NCBI GenBank assembly: GCA_050186825.1
Contig: JBFWYD010000055.1
Location: forward strand, 8,577-72,576
Direction of reading: 5' to 3'
Length of the DNA stretch: 64,000 nt
From: NORP233 sp050186825
Lineage (GTDB): Bacteria; Planctomycetota; J058
Shown: positions 33,648 to 46,972 of the stretch, piece after piece
How the letters are laid out: the number at the start of each line of letters is the position of its first letter
How positions within the stretch are numbered: the first letter of the stretch is position 1
The notes under the pieces: model-generated
Told to the model about the DNA's origin: nothing
Seen by the model: the letters and a program-made list of their open reading frames with translations, nothing else
The model's database searches: none
Program-made: the position numbers and the translations under genes

Positions 33648-35911
33648 CCGACGCCGCGCCGACCTCGAGCGCCCCCGACGAGCCTGTCGGCGCTCGCGAG
33701 CCGGGGTGGCTGAGGGCGGCCTGCGTGCTCGCCTTCCTGGCCCTGCTGGGCGTCAGCGCCGTCTGGGGCGGCTTCCGGCTGTTCGAGACCTTCGTGGCCA
33801 ACGACGACGAAGGCTACGTGCTGATCACGATCCGCCAGTTCCTCGCGGGCCAGCCGCTCTACGAGTCCGTGGAGACCCAGTACGGGCCGGGCTTCTACGC
33901 CGTCAGCGGCCTCCTGTTCGGGCCCCTGCGGCTGCCGCTGGACCACGAGTCGGTGCGCTGGTTGACCCTGGTGTGCTGGCTGGGGAGCGCGCTCCTGTGC
34001 GCCGCCGCGGCGCTGCGCGCCACCGGGAGCGCCCTGCTCGCGGCGCTGAGCTTCGGGCTGGTGGCGCGGACCCTGGAGGCGCTGCGCTACGAGCCCTGGC
34101 ACCCCCAGGTGCTCCTGGCGCTGCTCCTCGCGGGGATCGCCCTGCTCGTCGCGCACGGGCTGGAGGGGCCGCGCCGCCGCGCCCGCTGCGTAGGCCTGGG
34201 GCTGCTCCTGGCGCTGATCGCGACGACCAAGATCAACCTCGGTGTGTTCGCGCTCGCCGCGCTCGGCGTCGCCTTCCTGGACCTGACCCGCGGCCGCGCC
34301 GCCCGCGTCCTGCGGGTCGTCCTCGGGCTCGGGCTCCTGGCCCTGCCCCTGGCGCTGCTGCGCGGCGTCCTCGCCCACGAGCGGGGACCGCTCGTGCTCG
34401 GCTTCTTCCTCACAGTGATCGCGCCCGTCGCGGTCGGGACCGCGCCGCTCCCTGACGAGGAGCGCAGGCTCGAGCTGCGCGACTGGGCCTGGCCCTTCCT
34501 GGGCCTCGCCGCGGGGATGGCGCTCTGCGGCGGCGTCGCGCTCGCGACGGGGACCTCGCCGCGGGGCCTGGTGTGGGGCGTGGTGCTCCAGCACCTCGAC
34601 TTCCACGAGCGGCTGCTCCTCCTGCTCGCGCTGCCCTCCAAGGCGCCGCTCTCGCTCGGGCTCGGCGGCCTGGGCTTCCTGCTCTGGCGCTGGGGGCTCG
34701 CTCGCTCCAGCGGCCCGGGCGCGCGCCTGCCGGCGGACGCGCTCGGGCTCCTGCTCAAGGTGGCATTCGTCGGGGTGATCCTCGCCGCCAGAGGGCGCTA
34801 CCTGATCCTGTGCGCCTACGCCGCGCCGCTGGCGTGGGTGGTCGCGATCCCGGGCGCGCCCGACGCTCCGGGCCGCTTCGCGCGCGCCGCGCTGGCGGCG
34901 CTCCCCAGCGCGTCGATCCTGTTCGTGTTCCCGATCGCGGGCGCGCATCAGGTCGCCGTCGCGACCTTCCTGCTCCAGCTGAGCGCGGCGGTGTGCGCGC
35001 GCGACCTGCTCCTCGCCGCGGCGGCGCGCTGGCCGCGCGCGGCGGCCCTGCGCCCCTGGCGGCCGGTCGCGACCCTAAGCCTGCTCCTGGGCCTGCTCGG
35101 CTGGGGCCTGGCGTCGGCCCGCTCGGCGCGGCGCGACTACGCGGCCGCGATCCCGCTCGACCTCCCCGGCGCGTCGCGGCTGCGGATCGACGAGGAGCGC
35201 GCGGCGGCCTTCGCCTGGGCCGCGCGCAACCTGCGCCGCCACACCGACGCCTTCGTGACCCTGCCCGGGCTGGCCAGCTTCTACCTCTGGGCCGAGCAGC
35301 GCTCGCCGGCGCCCTACAACCGCACCAACTGGCACGACGCCCTCCCCGCGCCCAGGCAGCAGCGCGTCCTCGACGTCCTGACCCGCTCGCCGCGCGCCTG
35401 CGTGCTGCTCGGTCGCGAGCTGAGCGTCGATCTCTCCCGTCACCTCTCCCCCCGCGCCCTGGAGGGCCCCCTGGTGCGCGCGATCCGCGAGGAGTTCCGC
35501 CCGGTCGGGCGCGCCGGGCCGCTGACCCTGCTGGTCCGGCGCGAGCGGCCTCCGCTCGACCTGGTCCACTGCGCCCGGATCGAGCCGGGTGACCCGACCA
35601 AGCTGGGGGTCCTGCTCGAGCCGCTCCCGCGCGGCCCCCTGGCGCGCGTCGAGCTCGTCGGCGGCGCGGGCGAGGTCCTGGCGCCGAGCGCGGTCGAGGT
35701 CTGGGAGCCGGCGCGCTGGGCGGCCCGCGACCTGGCCGCCGCGCCCCTGCCGCTCGAGGGCGGCGCGCGGCTGCGGCTGCGCGCGCCGCAGCGCGCGCTG
35801 CGCCTCCGGCTGCGCGACCCCGCGGGGCGCTGGATCGCGGTGCTCCCCGTCCTCGACGAGTCGACCGACCGGATTGCGCCACGCAGCCTGGTCCCGCGAC
35901 CCGGGGGGTGA
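33644..35911 (+). CDS. Large multi-pass membrane glycosyltransferase (GT-C type)
   Basis: 755 aa from the GTG at 33644, which overlaps the methyltransferase stop. Some 11-13 hydrophobic segments follow an early luminal loop FETFVANDDEGYVLITIRQFL, which holds the acidic pair expected in GT-C enzymes, and the FLAGQPLYESVETQYGPGFY motif common to GT39/GT83-like proteins. The C-terminal ~200 residues are soluble and beta-rich (PLARVELVGGAGEVL, LRLRLRDPAGRW). With the upstream GT2 enzyme it probably transfers a lipid-linked sugar outside the membrane. Confidence 0.82.
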   Translation: MTDAAPTSSAPDEPVGAREPGWLRAACVLAFLALLGVSAVWGGFRLFETFVANDDEGYVLITIRQFLAGQPLYESVETQYGPGFYAVSGLLFGPLRLPLDHESVRWLTLVCWLGSALLCAAAALRATGSALLAALSFGLVARTLEALRYEPWHPQVLLALLLAGIALLVAHGLEGPRRRARCVGLGLLLALIATTKINLGVFALAALGVAFLDLTRGRAARVLRVVLGLGLLALPLALLRGVLAHERGPLVLGFFLTVIAPVAVGTAPLPDEERRLELRDWAWPFLGLAAGMALCGGVALATGTSPRGLVWGVVLQHLDFHERLLLLLALPSKAPLSLGLGGLGFLLWRWGLARSSGPGARLPADALGLLLKVAFVGVILAARGRYLILCAYAAPLAWVVAIPGAPDAPGRFARAALAALPSASILFVFPIAGAHQVAVATFLLQLSAAVCARDLLLAAAARWPRAAALRPWRPVATLSLLLGLLGWGLASARSARRDYAAAIPLDLPGASRLRIDEERAAAFAWAARNLRRHTDAFVTLPGLASFYLWAEQRSPAPYNRTNWHDALPAPRQQRVLDVLTRSPRACVLLGRELSVDLSRHLSPRALEGPLVRAIREEFRPVGRAGPLTLLVRRERPPLDLVHCARIEPGDPTKLGVLLEPLPRGPLARVELVGGAGEVLAPSAVEVWEPARWAARDLAAAPLPLEGGARLRLRAPQRALRLRLRDPAGRWIAVLPVLDESTDRIAPRSLVPRPGG

Positions 35912-35923
35912 CACGATCCCCAC

Positions 35924-38900
35924 GTGCGGCGCGTGGGTCCCTATCGAGTCGAGCGCGAGCTGGGCCGCGGCGGGATGGGCGCGGTCTACCTCGCCCGCCG
36001 CGCCGACGGCGCCGGGCCGGCGGTGGCGCTCAAGGTGCTCGGCACGGACGCCCACGACCCGGACGACCGGGCGCGCTTCACCCGCGAGGCCGAGGTCCTG
36101 GCGCGGCTCGAGCACCCGAACCTCGTGCGCGTGCTCGCGCACGGCCGCGACGGGGCTCAGGCCTGGCTGGCCATGGAGCTGATCGAGGGTGAGCCCCTCG
36201 ACCGGCGGCTCAAGCTGCGCGGGCCGCTGCCGGCGCGCGAGGCGGCGGCGCTGATCCGCGACCTGGCGCGGGGGCTCGCCCACGCGCACGCGCGCGGCGT
36301 CCTGCATCGCGACATCAAGCCCGGCAACGTGCTCGTGCGCGCCAGCGACGGCCAGCCGCTGCTGGCTGACTTCGGCCTGGCCCGGCGCCTCGACGTCAGC
36401 CAGCACCTGACCCAGACCGGCGCGGTGCTCGGCACGCCGGGCTACCTCGCGCCGGAGCAGTGCGGACAGGGCTCGGGCTACGGCCCCGCCACCGACGTCT
36501 ACGGGCTAGGCGCCCTGCTCTACGCGCTGCTGACCGGGAGCCCGCCCTGCACGGGGACGACCCTGATCGCGACCCTGGCCAACGTGCTCGAGGTCGCGCC
36601 GCGCCCGCCGTCGGAGCTCGCGCCCGCGCCCGAGCGCGCGTTGGACGCGCTGGTCCTGCGCTGCCTGGAGAAGGACCCGCAGGCGCGCTACGCCGCGGCC
36701 GATGAGCTCGCGGCGGCCCTCGACCGCTACCTGGCCGGCGCGGCGCGTTCGGCCTCGCCCCGCGGGGCGCGCGTCGTCGCTGGCCTGGCGCTGCTCGGCG
36801 TCGCGCTCGCCCTCGGCGTAGGGCTGCGGCGCTCGGCGTCGAGCGCAGGGCCGACCGCGAGCACGAGCCAAGCTGCCCCCATCCCGGGCGCGACGAAGGC
36901 CGTCGCCACGACCGTGCCCCCCAAGCGCCCGAGCCCGGACCCCGCCGCGTCGCCCGACTCGCTCGACGCCGCGCGCCAGGCCTTCGCACGCAAGGACCTC
37001 CTCGGAGGCCTCGCGGCGAGCGCGCCCCTGCTCGAGGCGGAGGACCCGCGGCTGCGCCTCTCGGCCCTCGAGCTGCGCGTCGGCGCCGCGGAGCTGCTCA
37101 TGGAGCAGCCCGCGGGGCTCGACGCGCTGCAGGGCGACCTGCGGCGAATCGGCGGGCTCCGCGAGCTCAGCCCCACGAACGGCCCGGAGCTGAGCCTGCT
37201 CCAGGGGAGGCTCGCGCTCTCGCTCGGCGGGACGCCGGGGCTCGAGGAGCGCGAGCGGATGGGCTTCCTCCGCGCGGCCTTCGAGGGCGCCGAGGCGGCG
37301 CTGCGCGCGGGCTACCCGCCGGTGACCGCCGAGGCCGCGCGCCATGGCGCGCGGGTGGTCCTGGACACGGCAGGCCACGCGCTCCAGGAGCGCTCCCCCA
37401 CGCCCGAGCGCCTGGGCGCGCTGCGCTGGAGCGCGGAGCGCTGGCTGGAGGAGGAGCCCCGGGACCTCGAGGCCTGCTACGCCCTGGCCAACGTGCTCCT
37501 GACCCAGGGCCACCACGCGGCCTGCGAGCCCTACCTGCGCCAGGTCGCGGAGCGGATGCCCCTCGTCACCACCCGCGCCTGGGCGCAGGGCCAGCTGGTG
37601 GTCTCCCTCGTGGCGCAGGAGCGACCCGCCGCGGCCTTCGCGGCCCTCCAGCCCTTGGTCGGCGAGGCGCGCGCGCCGCGGGGCATTCGCGCGCGCGCCG
37701 TGGGGGCGGCGCTGCGAATCGGGGTCTACCTCGGGCGCTGGAAGGAGCTGCCGCCCTTGATCGCCGCGGCGCGGGCGCTGCCCGGCGCGCCGCCCTGGGA
37801 GCTGGACCTCGCGCTGGGCGCGCTCGAGCTCGAGGCGCATCGCGCGTCCGACGCGCTCGCGGCCCTCGAGCGCGCGCTGGCCCGCGCCGAGCCGAGCGCG
37901 CGCTCCGAGCTGCTCGGGCTGTGCGCCCAGGCCCAGGGGGAGGCGGGGCACGCCGCCGAGGCCCTGCGACTGGCCCGCGAGGCCTACCCCGAGCCGCGCG
38001 CGGGCCTCTACCTGGCGTGCGCCAGTCGCCAGCCCGCGGAGACCGTGCGCCTGATCGAGGGCGCCCTGCTCGCCCGCCCCTCCCCCGTGGTCGCCATCGC
38101 GTTGCTCCAGCTGCTGGGGCGACAGGTCCCGGACCCCTGCGGGCACGCGCTCCAGCTGCTCCTGCACCGGGAGGTGGGGGAGCAGGCCCTCGCGCGGCTG
38201 GGCGCGGTCCTGGCCGAGGCCTACCCCTCGCGGCTGGACGCGGCGGCCGCCCCGCTCGCGCTCGCCCTGGCCTGGATCTCGGACGAGCGCCTGGACGCCG
38301 ACCGCTACGTCCAGGAGGGCCGCTACTACGCAGCCTGCGCGATCGCCGACGCGCTGGTCGCGCGCTGGGGTGCGGCGCCCGATGCGGCGCGCATCAAGGT
38401 GATGGTCGGGCGAGTACACGCCGCCTTCGCCCGCTGGTGCCACGACCGTGGCCTGCCCCAGGAGGGGGTCGCGCGGGTCGCGCTGAGCTTGCTCCAGGAC
38501 GGCCTGGGGCGGCTCCCTGCGGACGCCTCGCCCGATGGGCTCCAGGCGCTGCTGGAGAGCCTGGAGCAGCTCGAGCTCCGCGATCGGCGCGGGCTCGACG
38601 GGGCCTTCCTCCTCTGCCACAGGCTCTGCGCGCAGGGGCTGCGGCCGGGCCACCCCGACGGCGCGCGCGACATGCTGCGCGCGTTGCGCCTGTGCGGCCC
38701 CGGGCTGTCCCCGCCCGGCATGGTCCCCGCCGCCGACCAGCTCGCGGCCCTGGGTCAGGCGCTCGAGCACCCCGACGGCGTCGACCCCGAGCGCCTGCGT
38801 TCGTGGCGTCGCGAGGCGGGTCGCCACTTCGCGCTCTCCTTCCAGGGCGCCCCGCCGCGGGAGGCCGCGGTCGCGGCGAAGCGGGCGCAGCGGCTGCTGA

Positions 38901-39430
38901 CCGCGGCCTGCGCGGGGGAGCGGCGAATCGGGACGCTCCTCGACGACCTGAGCCTGCTGTTCCTGGCGACCGCGGCGCTGGGGGAGGACCCCGTGCCGCT
39001 CGGGCTCCGCGCGGTGGAGGCCACCCGCGCGGGCGGCGTCCTGGTCCAGGCCCAGGGCCTCGCCCTCCTGGCGCAGGCGCTCGCGAGGAGCGGGCGCCGC
39101 GCGGAGGCCCTCGAGCAGTGGGGGCGCGCGCTCTCCCTGGTGGGGGGGCGCCCGCGGATCGCCTTGCTGCACCAGCGCGCGCAGCTGCTCCTGTTCGAGA
39201 TGCCGCGCGACCCGGGGCGCGCGCGCGAGGGCCTGCGCGACGCGGAGGAGCTCCTCGGCCTGGAGCCGGGCGCCCCCCGCGCGCTCCTCCAGCGGGCCCG
39301 CGCGCGCACGATCCTGGGCGAGCGCGCGGCTGCCCGGGCGGACCTCGAGCTGGTGCTCCGGCGCACGGACCTCCCTGGCGAGCTGGCCACGGTCGCGCAC
39401 CGCCTGCTGCGCGAGCTCCGCGCCAAGTAG
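35924..39430 (+). CDS. Ser/Thr protein kinase with long helical-repeat C-terminal region
   Basis: 1168 aa from a GTG. The kinase domain is at ~4-270: GRGGMGAVY glycine loop, K37 in VALKVL, H128-R-D130 in LHRDIKPGNV, D149-F-G, and GTPGYLAPE. A single membrane helix (~288-306, VVAGLALLGVALALGVGLR) follows, then ~860 residues of alpha-helical repeats (ADAFAALQPLVGEAR-type, DALAALERALARAEPSARS) that look TPR/Sel1-like and would lie outside the membrane. Such kinases are typical of planctomycetes and myxobacteria. It converges on the next kinase gene with only 4 bp between stops. Substrates are unknown. Confidence 0.9.
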   Translation: MRRVGPYRVERELGRGGMGAVYLARRADGAGPAVALKVLGTDAHDPDDRARFTREAEVLARLEHPNLVRVLAHGRDGAQAWLAMELIEGEPLDRRLKLRGPLPAREAAALIRDLARGLAHAHARGVLHRDIKPGNVLVRASDGQPLLADFGLARRLDVSQHLTQTGAVLGTPGYLAPEQCGQGSGYGPATDVYGLGALLYALLTGSPPCTGTTLIATLANVLEVAPRPPSELAPAPERALDALVLRCLEKDPQARYAAADELAAALDRYLAGAARSASPRGARVVAGLALLGVALALGVGLRRSASSAGPTASTSQAAPIPGATKAVATTVPPKRPSPDPAASPDSLDAARQAFARKDLLGGLAASAPLLEAEDPRLRLSALELRVGAAELLMEQPAGLDALQGDLRRIGGLRELSPTNGPELSLLQGRLALSLGGTPGLEERERMGFLRAAFEGAEAALRAGYPPVTAEAARHGARVVLDTAGHALQERSPTPERLGALRWSAERWLEEEPRDLEACYALANVLLTQGHHAACEPYLRQVAERMPLVTTRAWAQGQLVVSLVAQERPAAAFAALQPLVGEARAPRGIRARAVGAALRIGVYLGRWKELPPLIAAARALPGAPPWELDLALGALELEAHRASDALAALERALARAEPSARSELLGLCAQAQGEAGHAAEALRLAREAYPEPRAGLYLACASRQPAETVRLIEGALLARPSPVVAIALLQLLGRQVPDPCGHALQLLLHREVGEQALARLGAVLAEAYPSRLDAAAAPLALALAWISDERLDADRYVQEGRYYAACAIADALVARWGAAPDAARIKVMVGRVHAAFARWCHDRGLPQEGVARVALSLLQDGLGRLPADASPDGLQALLESLEQLELRDRRGLDGAFLLCHRLCAQGLRPGHPDGARDMLRALRLCGPGLSPPGMVPAADQLAALGQALEHPDGVDPERLRSWRREAGRHFALSFQGAPPREAAVAAKRAQRLLTAACAGERRIGTLLDDLSLLFLATAALGEDPVPLGLRAVEATRAGGVLVQAQGLALLAQALARSGRRAEALEQWGRALSLVGGRPRIALLHQRAQLLLFEMPRDPGRAREGLRDAEELLGLEPGAPRALLQRARARTILGERAAARADLELVLRRTDLPGELATVAHRLLRELRAK

Positions 39431-39434
39431 CGTC

Positions 39435-42668
<3,234 letters not shown>

Positions 42669-42831
42669 GGGGGGGGCGCGAGCAGAGTCCGAGTCCGAGA
42701 CCGAGTCCGCCTACCTCGACCGAGGCGACGCACGACCCGACCTTCGCGCTCTTCGTGCCTTTCCCGCCCTCGAAGGCGACCGCGACCTTCGCGGTCTTCC
42801 TTCCTTTCCCGCCCTCGAAGTTCCACGACCT

Positions 42832-43058
42832 CTTCGCGCCTCTGCGTCTTGGCGTCTTTGCGTTGAATGAGCCGCCGTCGCAGCTTCTGGTCCTTCCGCC
42901 TCCCGCAGCGCGCCCGCGATCCGGCGGGCCGCGCACGACTACGGCAGGGCCCCGGCTGCGACTCCGATTTCGCGGGCGTGCTCTGGGAGGCGGAGGGGCC
43001 AGGGAGCTGCCAGGGCGGTTCGTTCAACGCAAAGGCGCAAAGGCGCAGAGTCGCGAAG
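42832..43058. repeat. Inverted pair of ~90-bp units (42832-42922 / 42966-43058)
   Basis: The right unit begins GATTTCGCGGGCGTGCTC and ends with a 36-nt block TTCAACGCAAAGG...GCGCAGAGTCGCGAAG; the left unit is the same sequence inverted. The 36-nt blocks (42832-42867 inverted; 43023-43058) are close to one another and to a third copy at 54338-54373 (34/36 and 33/36 with that copy). The pair can fold into a ~225-nt imperfect hairpin. Confidence 0.75.
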
Positions 43059-43065
43059 CCTCGTG

Positions 43066-43152
43066 CGGTGGAGTGAGGCCGGGAAAGACGCGGAGAACGC
43101 GAAGGGGCCCCCGGTGGAGTGAGGCCGGGAAAGACGCGGAGAACGCGAAGGG
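43066..43152. repeat. Tandem duplication, 46-bp period
   Basis: CGGTGGAGTGAGGCCGGGAA starts at 43066 and again at 43112; the two ~41-bp copies match. The same duplication with the same 46-bp period (CTGGACTGAGGCCGGGA) occurs at 54382 and 54428. Confidence 0.75.
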
Positions 43153-43160
43153 TCGGGGTG

Positions 43161-43310
<150 letters not shown>

Positions 43311-43367
43311 GCCGGATCCTCGCCGGCGGAGCGCGCTGCTAGTCCGAGCTCGCGATGGCCTGCGGCA

Positions 43368-43409
43368 GCGTTGGTACTCAGCGCAGAGATCGCAGAGAGC
43401 GCGGAGATC
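43368..43409. repeat. 42-bp dispersed repeat, single copy
   Basis: It reads GCGTTGGTACTCAGCGCAGA onward to GGAGATC. Its reverse complement matches 54537-54578 at 41 of 42 positions, about 11 kb away, so both share a recent origin. Confidence 0.85.
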
Positions 43410-43489
43410 GCCAGGTGTGAGTGGAGGCGCGTTTCCGAGACCGGGATCGGGACCGAGACCGAGTCCGAGGCCGAGCGAGGGCGGCGGGG

Positions 43490-45289
43490 CTAGGGGAGGC
43501 GCTCGAGCTCGTAGCGGGAGACGGCGACGACGTGCTTGCCCGAGGCCTGCTGCTCGCGCAGGCGGAGCTCGAGGACCGAGCGGCGGAGCTCGCCCTGGGT
43601 GACCTCGACCCGGTGCTCGAGCTTGGTGACCTCTACCCGATGCTCGGCGGACTGGCGCCAGCCGGGGGCGGGGCTCGGGCGCGGGGCGGCCTCGAGCAGC
43701 GTGATGCGCAGCCCGTCCTCGCCCCAGGTGAGGCGCCGCCGGGCCTTCAGGCCCCAGGCCATGTCGATCCAGAGCACCCCCTCGAGCGTCCAGGGTTCGC
43801 CGGGGGCCGGGGCGGTCGCGGGGAACAGGCGCCAGTGGAGGTCGAGCATTCGCTGCAGGCTCGGGTCCGAGAACACCGAGAAGGCCTGCCGGCTGAGGTC
43901 GCCGAACAGCGGGCTGTTCCGGACCTGCTCGGGGAGCGTGGCCTTGAGGTCCGGTCCGCCCTCGAGCGCCAGCAGCTCGCCCGTGCGCGAGTCCTGCCGC
44001 CCGCGCAGCTCCGCGCCCACGAGCCCGGCCACGGCCTCGGAGATCCCGTTTGGGGGGGGCTCCTTGGCGTCCGAGTCGACGTGCACGTTCCGCCCGCCCA
44101 GGTCGCACTGGAGGCCCTCGACGAGGAGCGTCAGCCAGGCCTCGCTCGCGGTCCGGCGCTCGACCGTGCGCCGCAGCCGGAGCCTGAACTGGTTGGCCGG
44201 CTCGTCGGCCTCCTGCTCGCGCCAGCTCAGCCGGTAGCGGGCCACGCTCCCCGCCGGCAGGGCCCAGCCGGGGCGCGGGGCCGCGGGGGAGACGGGCGGA
44301 GGGCTGCTCGTGGTCGCCGCCGCGGAGGGGCTCGGCGGCGGCGTCGAGCCTCCGCCCCCGCCGCGCGCGGCCCAGGCCACCGCGCCCAGGGCGAGCAGGG
44401 CTGCCGCTGCGGCGAGCCCGATCAGGGCGCGCGGGACGCGGGGACCGACCGCGGCGGCCGTGGCCGCCGCGGCGAGCTCGCTGACGAAGGCGCTCGCGTC
44501 GGGGGGCCGCTCCGCGGCGTCCTTGGCCAAGGCGCGCAGGGTCAGGGCGTCGAGCGCCGGGCCGACCTCCGGGCGCAGGCGGCTCGGCGGCGCGGGCGCC
44601 TCGCTGATCACGGCCTCGAGCACGCCGAGGGTGGTCTCCCGCACGAAGGGGGCCTGGCCCGTCAGGCAGGCGTAGAGCACCGCGCCCAGCGCGTAGACGT
44701 CGGTGCGCGCGTCGCAGTCCTTGCCGCCCAGCGCCTGCTCGGGCGCCATGTAGCCGGGGCTGCCCAGGACCATCCCCGTCTGCGTCAGCCGCTCGCGCTC
44801 GCCGAGGGAGAGGGCCAGGCCGAAGTCGACCACCCGCGGCTCGTCCCGCTCGTCGAAGAGCACGTTCTCCGGCTTGAGGTCGCGGTGCAGCACGCCGCGC
44901 GCGTGCGCGTGCGCCAGCCCGCGCGCGAGCTTGCTCACGACCTCGACCGCGTCAGCGACCGGCAGCGGCCCGCGCCGCAGCCGCGCGGCCAGGGTCCCGC
45001 CCGTCAGCAGGTCCTGCACGAGGTAGGGCGGCCGCGAGGTCATGGACGCCGAGTGCACCGCCACCAGGTGCGGATGGTCGAGCCGCGCCAGCAGCTCCGC
45101 CTCGCGCCGGAAGCGCTCGCCCAGCCCCGCGCTGTCCTCGAGCAGCACCGGGAGGATCGTCTTCAGCGCGTAGCGCGCCCCGGTGGCCTCGTGCTCGACC
45201 TCGTAGACGGCCCCCATGGCCCCGCGGTCCAGCTCGCGCACCTTGCGATAGGGCCCGAGCTGCTCGGGCATCAGGGGGACGAGGCCCAT
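43490..45289 (-). CDS. Ser/Thr protein kinase with a beta-rich C-terminal domain
   Basis: 599 aa. Kinase at ~12-275: ELDRGAMGAVYE (first Gly of the loop replaced by Asp), K43, H135-R-D137 in LHRDLKPENV, D155-F-G, GSPGYMAPE. A membrane helix (~285-305) leads to a Pro/Ser/Ala-rich linker and a ~270-aa extracytoplasmic domain (WREQEADEPANQFRLRLRRTVE, DLHWRLFPATAPAPGEPW) that I do not recognise. Start at 45289 or 45271. Divergent from psd, with 131 bp between. Confidence 0.9.
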   Translation of the reverse strand: MGLVPLMPEQLGPYRKVRELDRGAMGAVYEVEHEATGARYALKTILPVLLEDSAGLGERFRREAELLARLDHPHLVAVHSASMTSRPPYLVQDLLTGGTLAARLRRGPLPVADAVEVVSKLARGLAHAHARGVLHRDLKPENVLFDERDEPRVVDFGLALSLGERERLTQTGMVLGSPGYMAPEQALGGKDCDARTDVYALGAVLYACLTGQAPFVRETTLGVLEAVISEAPAPPSRLRPEVGPALDALTLRALAKDAAERPPDASAFVSELAAAATAAAVGPRVPRALIGLAAAAALLALGAVAWAARGGGGGSTPPPSPSAAATTSSPPPVSPAAPRPGWALPAGSVARYRLSWREQEADEPANQFRLRLRRTVERRTASEAWLTLLVEGLQCDLGGRNVHVDSDAKEPPPNGISEAVAGLVGAELRGRQDSRTGELLALEGGPDLKATLPEQVRNSPLFGDLSRQAFSVFSDPSLQRMLDLHWRLFPATAPAPGEPWTLEGVLWIDMAWGLKARRRLTWGEDGLRITLLEAAPRPSPAPGWRQSAEHRVEVTKLEHRVEVTQGELRRSVLELRLREQQASGKHVVAVSRYELERLP

Positions 45290-45420
45290 GGACGGGAGTA
45301 TGCGGAAAACGCGGGGCGGGGAACAGGCAGTGCGAGCGGGGTCGCGCCTCTCGCACGTCCGGCCCGACAGGCGAGGCCTGGGCCGTGAGGTCCGATTAGC
45401 CTGGGCGGCCCGGAGGGGCG

Positions 45421-46344
45421 GTGGCCGATCGCGACGAGCAGGGAGTGCGTTACCTCGACCGCGCGAGCGGGGAGTGGCGGCGCGAACGCGTGTTCGGCGA
45501 GCGCGAGCTGCGCTGGTTCTACGGCTCGCGGCTGGGGCGGCTGGCGACCTGGGCGGTGTTCTCGCGGGCGCCCTTCAGCAAGCTCTACGGGGGCCTCAAG
45601 CGCGCCGCGCGCAGTCGGGCCGCGATCCCCGAGTTCGTCGCCGGGCTGGGGATCGACGCGTCCGAGGCGGCGCGGCCGCTCGAGGACTACGCCTCGCTCG
45701 ACGACTTCTTCGCGCGCCACCTGCGCGCGGGCGCGCGGCCGCTCGACCCCGATCCGGACGCGCTGCTCAGCCCGGCCGACGGGCGGGTGCTGGCCTACGA
45801 GGCCGTAGGGGCGCACGAGACGCTGCGGATCAAGGCCAGCCGGGTGACCCCGGCGGCGCTGCTCGGGGACGAGGCCCTGGCGCGGCGCTTCGCCGGCGGA
45901 CCGCTCCTGATCGTGCGCCTGGCGCCCGCCGACTACCACCGCTTCCACTTTCCGGCCGACGGGACCGCCGGCGCGCCGCGGCGGCTGCACGGCCCGCTGC
46001 ACTCGGTGCACCCGATCGCGCTCGAGGGCGGGGCGCCGAGCTTCCTCAACGAGCGGGAGGTGACCTTGCTCGAGAGCCCGCGCCACGGGCTGCTGGCCCT
46101 GGTCGAGGTCGGGGCGATGGTGGTGGGCACGATCGAGCAGACCTACGCGCCCGGCCCGGTGCGGCGCGGCGCGGAGAAGGGGACCTTCCACTTCGGCGGC
46201 TCGACCGTGGTGCTCCTGACCGAGCCGGGGCGGGTCGCCCTGGACGAGGACCTGCTCGACACGACCCGGGCGGGCTACGAGACCCTGGTGCGAATGGGGA
46301 CGCGCGTCGGACGCGCGCGGGAGGCCACGTGCTCCGCTTCATGA
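45421..46344 (+). CDS. psd: Phosphatidylserine decarboxylase
   Basis: 307 aa from a GTG. Makes phosphatidylethanolamine from phosphatidylserine. FSRAPFSKLYGGLKR and PLEDYASLDDFFARHLRAGARP precede the family block SPADGRVLAYEAV. The processing site is visible as FGGST (Ser261), where autocleavage creates the pyruvoyl cofactor. ADYHRFHFPADG and SVHPIALEGG are also family features. The gene overlaps pssA, giving a direct serine-to-PE route. A short Cys/Ser tail is unremarkable. Confidence 0.95.
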   Translation: MADRDEQGVRYLDRASGEWRRERVFGERELRWFYGSRLGRLATWAVFSRAPFSKLYGGLKRAARSRAAIPEFVAGLGIDASEAARPLEDYASLDDFFARHLRAGARPLDPDPDALLSPADGRVLAYEAVGAHETLRIKASRVTPAALLGDEALARRFAGGPLLIVRLAPADYHRFHFPADGTAGAPRRLHGPLHSVHPIALEGGAPSFLNEREVTLLESPRHGLLALVEVGAMVVGTIEQTYAPGPVRRGAEKGTFHFGGSTVVLLTEPGRVALDEDLLDTTRAGYETLVRMGTRVGRAREATCSAS

Positions 46345-46946
46345 ACCGCGCCAACCTCCTGACCCTGTTCGGGCTCTCGGCCGCGCTGAGCGGGGCGATC
46401 CTCGCGATCAACGGCAAGCTGCACTTCGGGCTCGTGGCCCTGGTCCTCTCGGGCCTGTGCGACCTCTTCGACGGGCCGCTGGCGCGCACCCTCGACCTCG
46501 ACGAGGAGCAGCGCCGCTTCGGCGCGCGCCTCGACTCGCTCTCGGACGCGAGCTGCTTCGGCGTGGCCACGGCCGTGATCCTGCACGCGGCCGGCCTGCG
46601 CAGCCCGGCGGAGCTCCTGGTCGTGATCGCGGTCGCCCTGTGCGCCGTGTGGCGGCTGGCCTACTTCGACACGGTCGGCCTGGTCCAGGTCGAGGGCCAG
46701 GCCCCGCGCTTCCGCGGGCTCCCCACCACCTACGCGGCCCTGCTGGTGCCCACGGCCGGCCTGGCGCGCCTCCACTCGCTCGAGGCCTTGCGCGTGGCCA
46801 TGAACGTGACGGGCATCCTGATGGCCGTGGCCATGGTCAGCCCGCTCCCGATCCCCAAGCCGGGCCGCCGCTCCTACCCCTTCCTCCTGCTCCTGGCCGT
46901 GGGCGCGATCGGCCTGCACGTCGCCATCGGGATGGGGCGGCTCTAG
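46329..46946 (+). CDS. pssA: CDP-diacylglycerol-serine O-phosphatidyltransferase
   Basis: 205 aa from the GTG at 46329, with GGGAGG 4 nt upstream; the ATG at 46341 (ATGA with psd) is the alternative. The CDP-alcohol phosphotransferase motif D-x2-D-G-x2-A-R-x8-G-x3-D-x3-D is complete: CDLFDGPLARTLDLDEEQ...FGARLDSLSD. Six hydrophobic segments. It makes the phosphatidylserine used by Psd, so the two form one operon. The distal gene end faces a large hairpin (46973-47100). Confidence 0.93.
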   Translation: MLRFMNRANLLTLFGLSAALSGAILAINGKLHFGLVALVLSGLCDLFDGPLARTLDLDEEQRRFGARLDSLSDASCFGVATAVILHAAGLRSPAELLVVIAVALCAVWRLAYFDTVGLVQVEGQAPRFRGLPTTYAALLVPTAGLARLHSLEALRVAMNVTGILMAVAMVSPLPIPKPGRRSYPFLLLLAVGAIGLHVAIGMGRL

Positions 46947-46972
46947 GACCTCCCGATTCGACCTCAGCGGCT

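Noticed and set aside
45288..46340. 552-aa frame joining upstream sequence to pssA
   Set aside because: The upstream part is antisense/other-frame to psd; the phosphatidyltransferase begins at 46329 or 46341.
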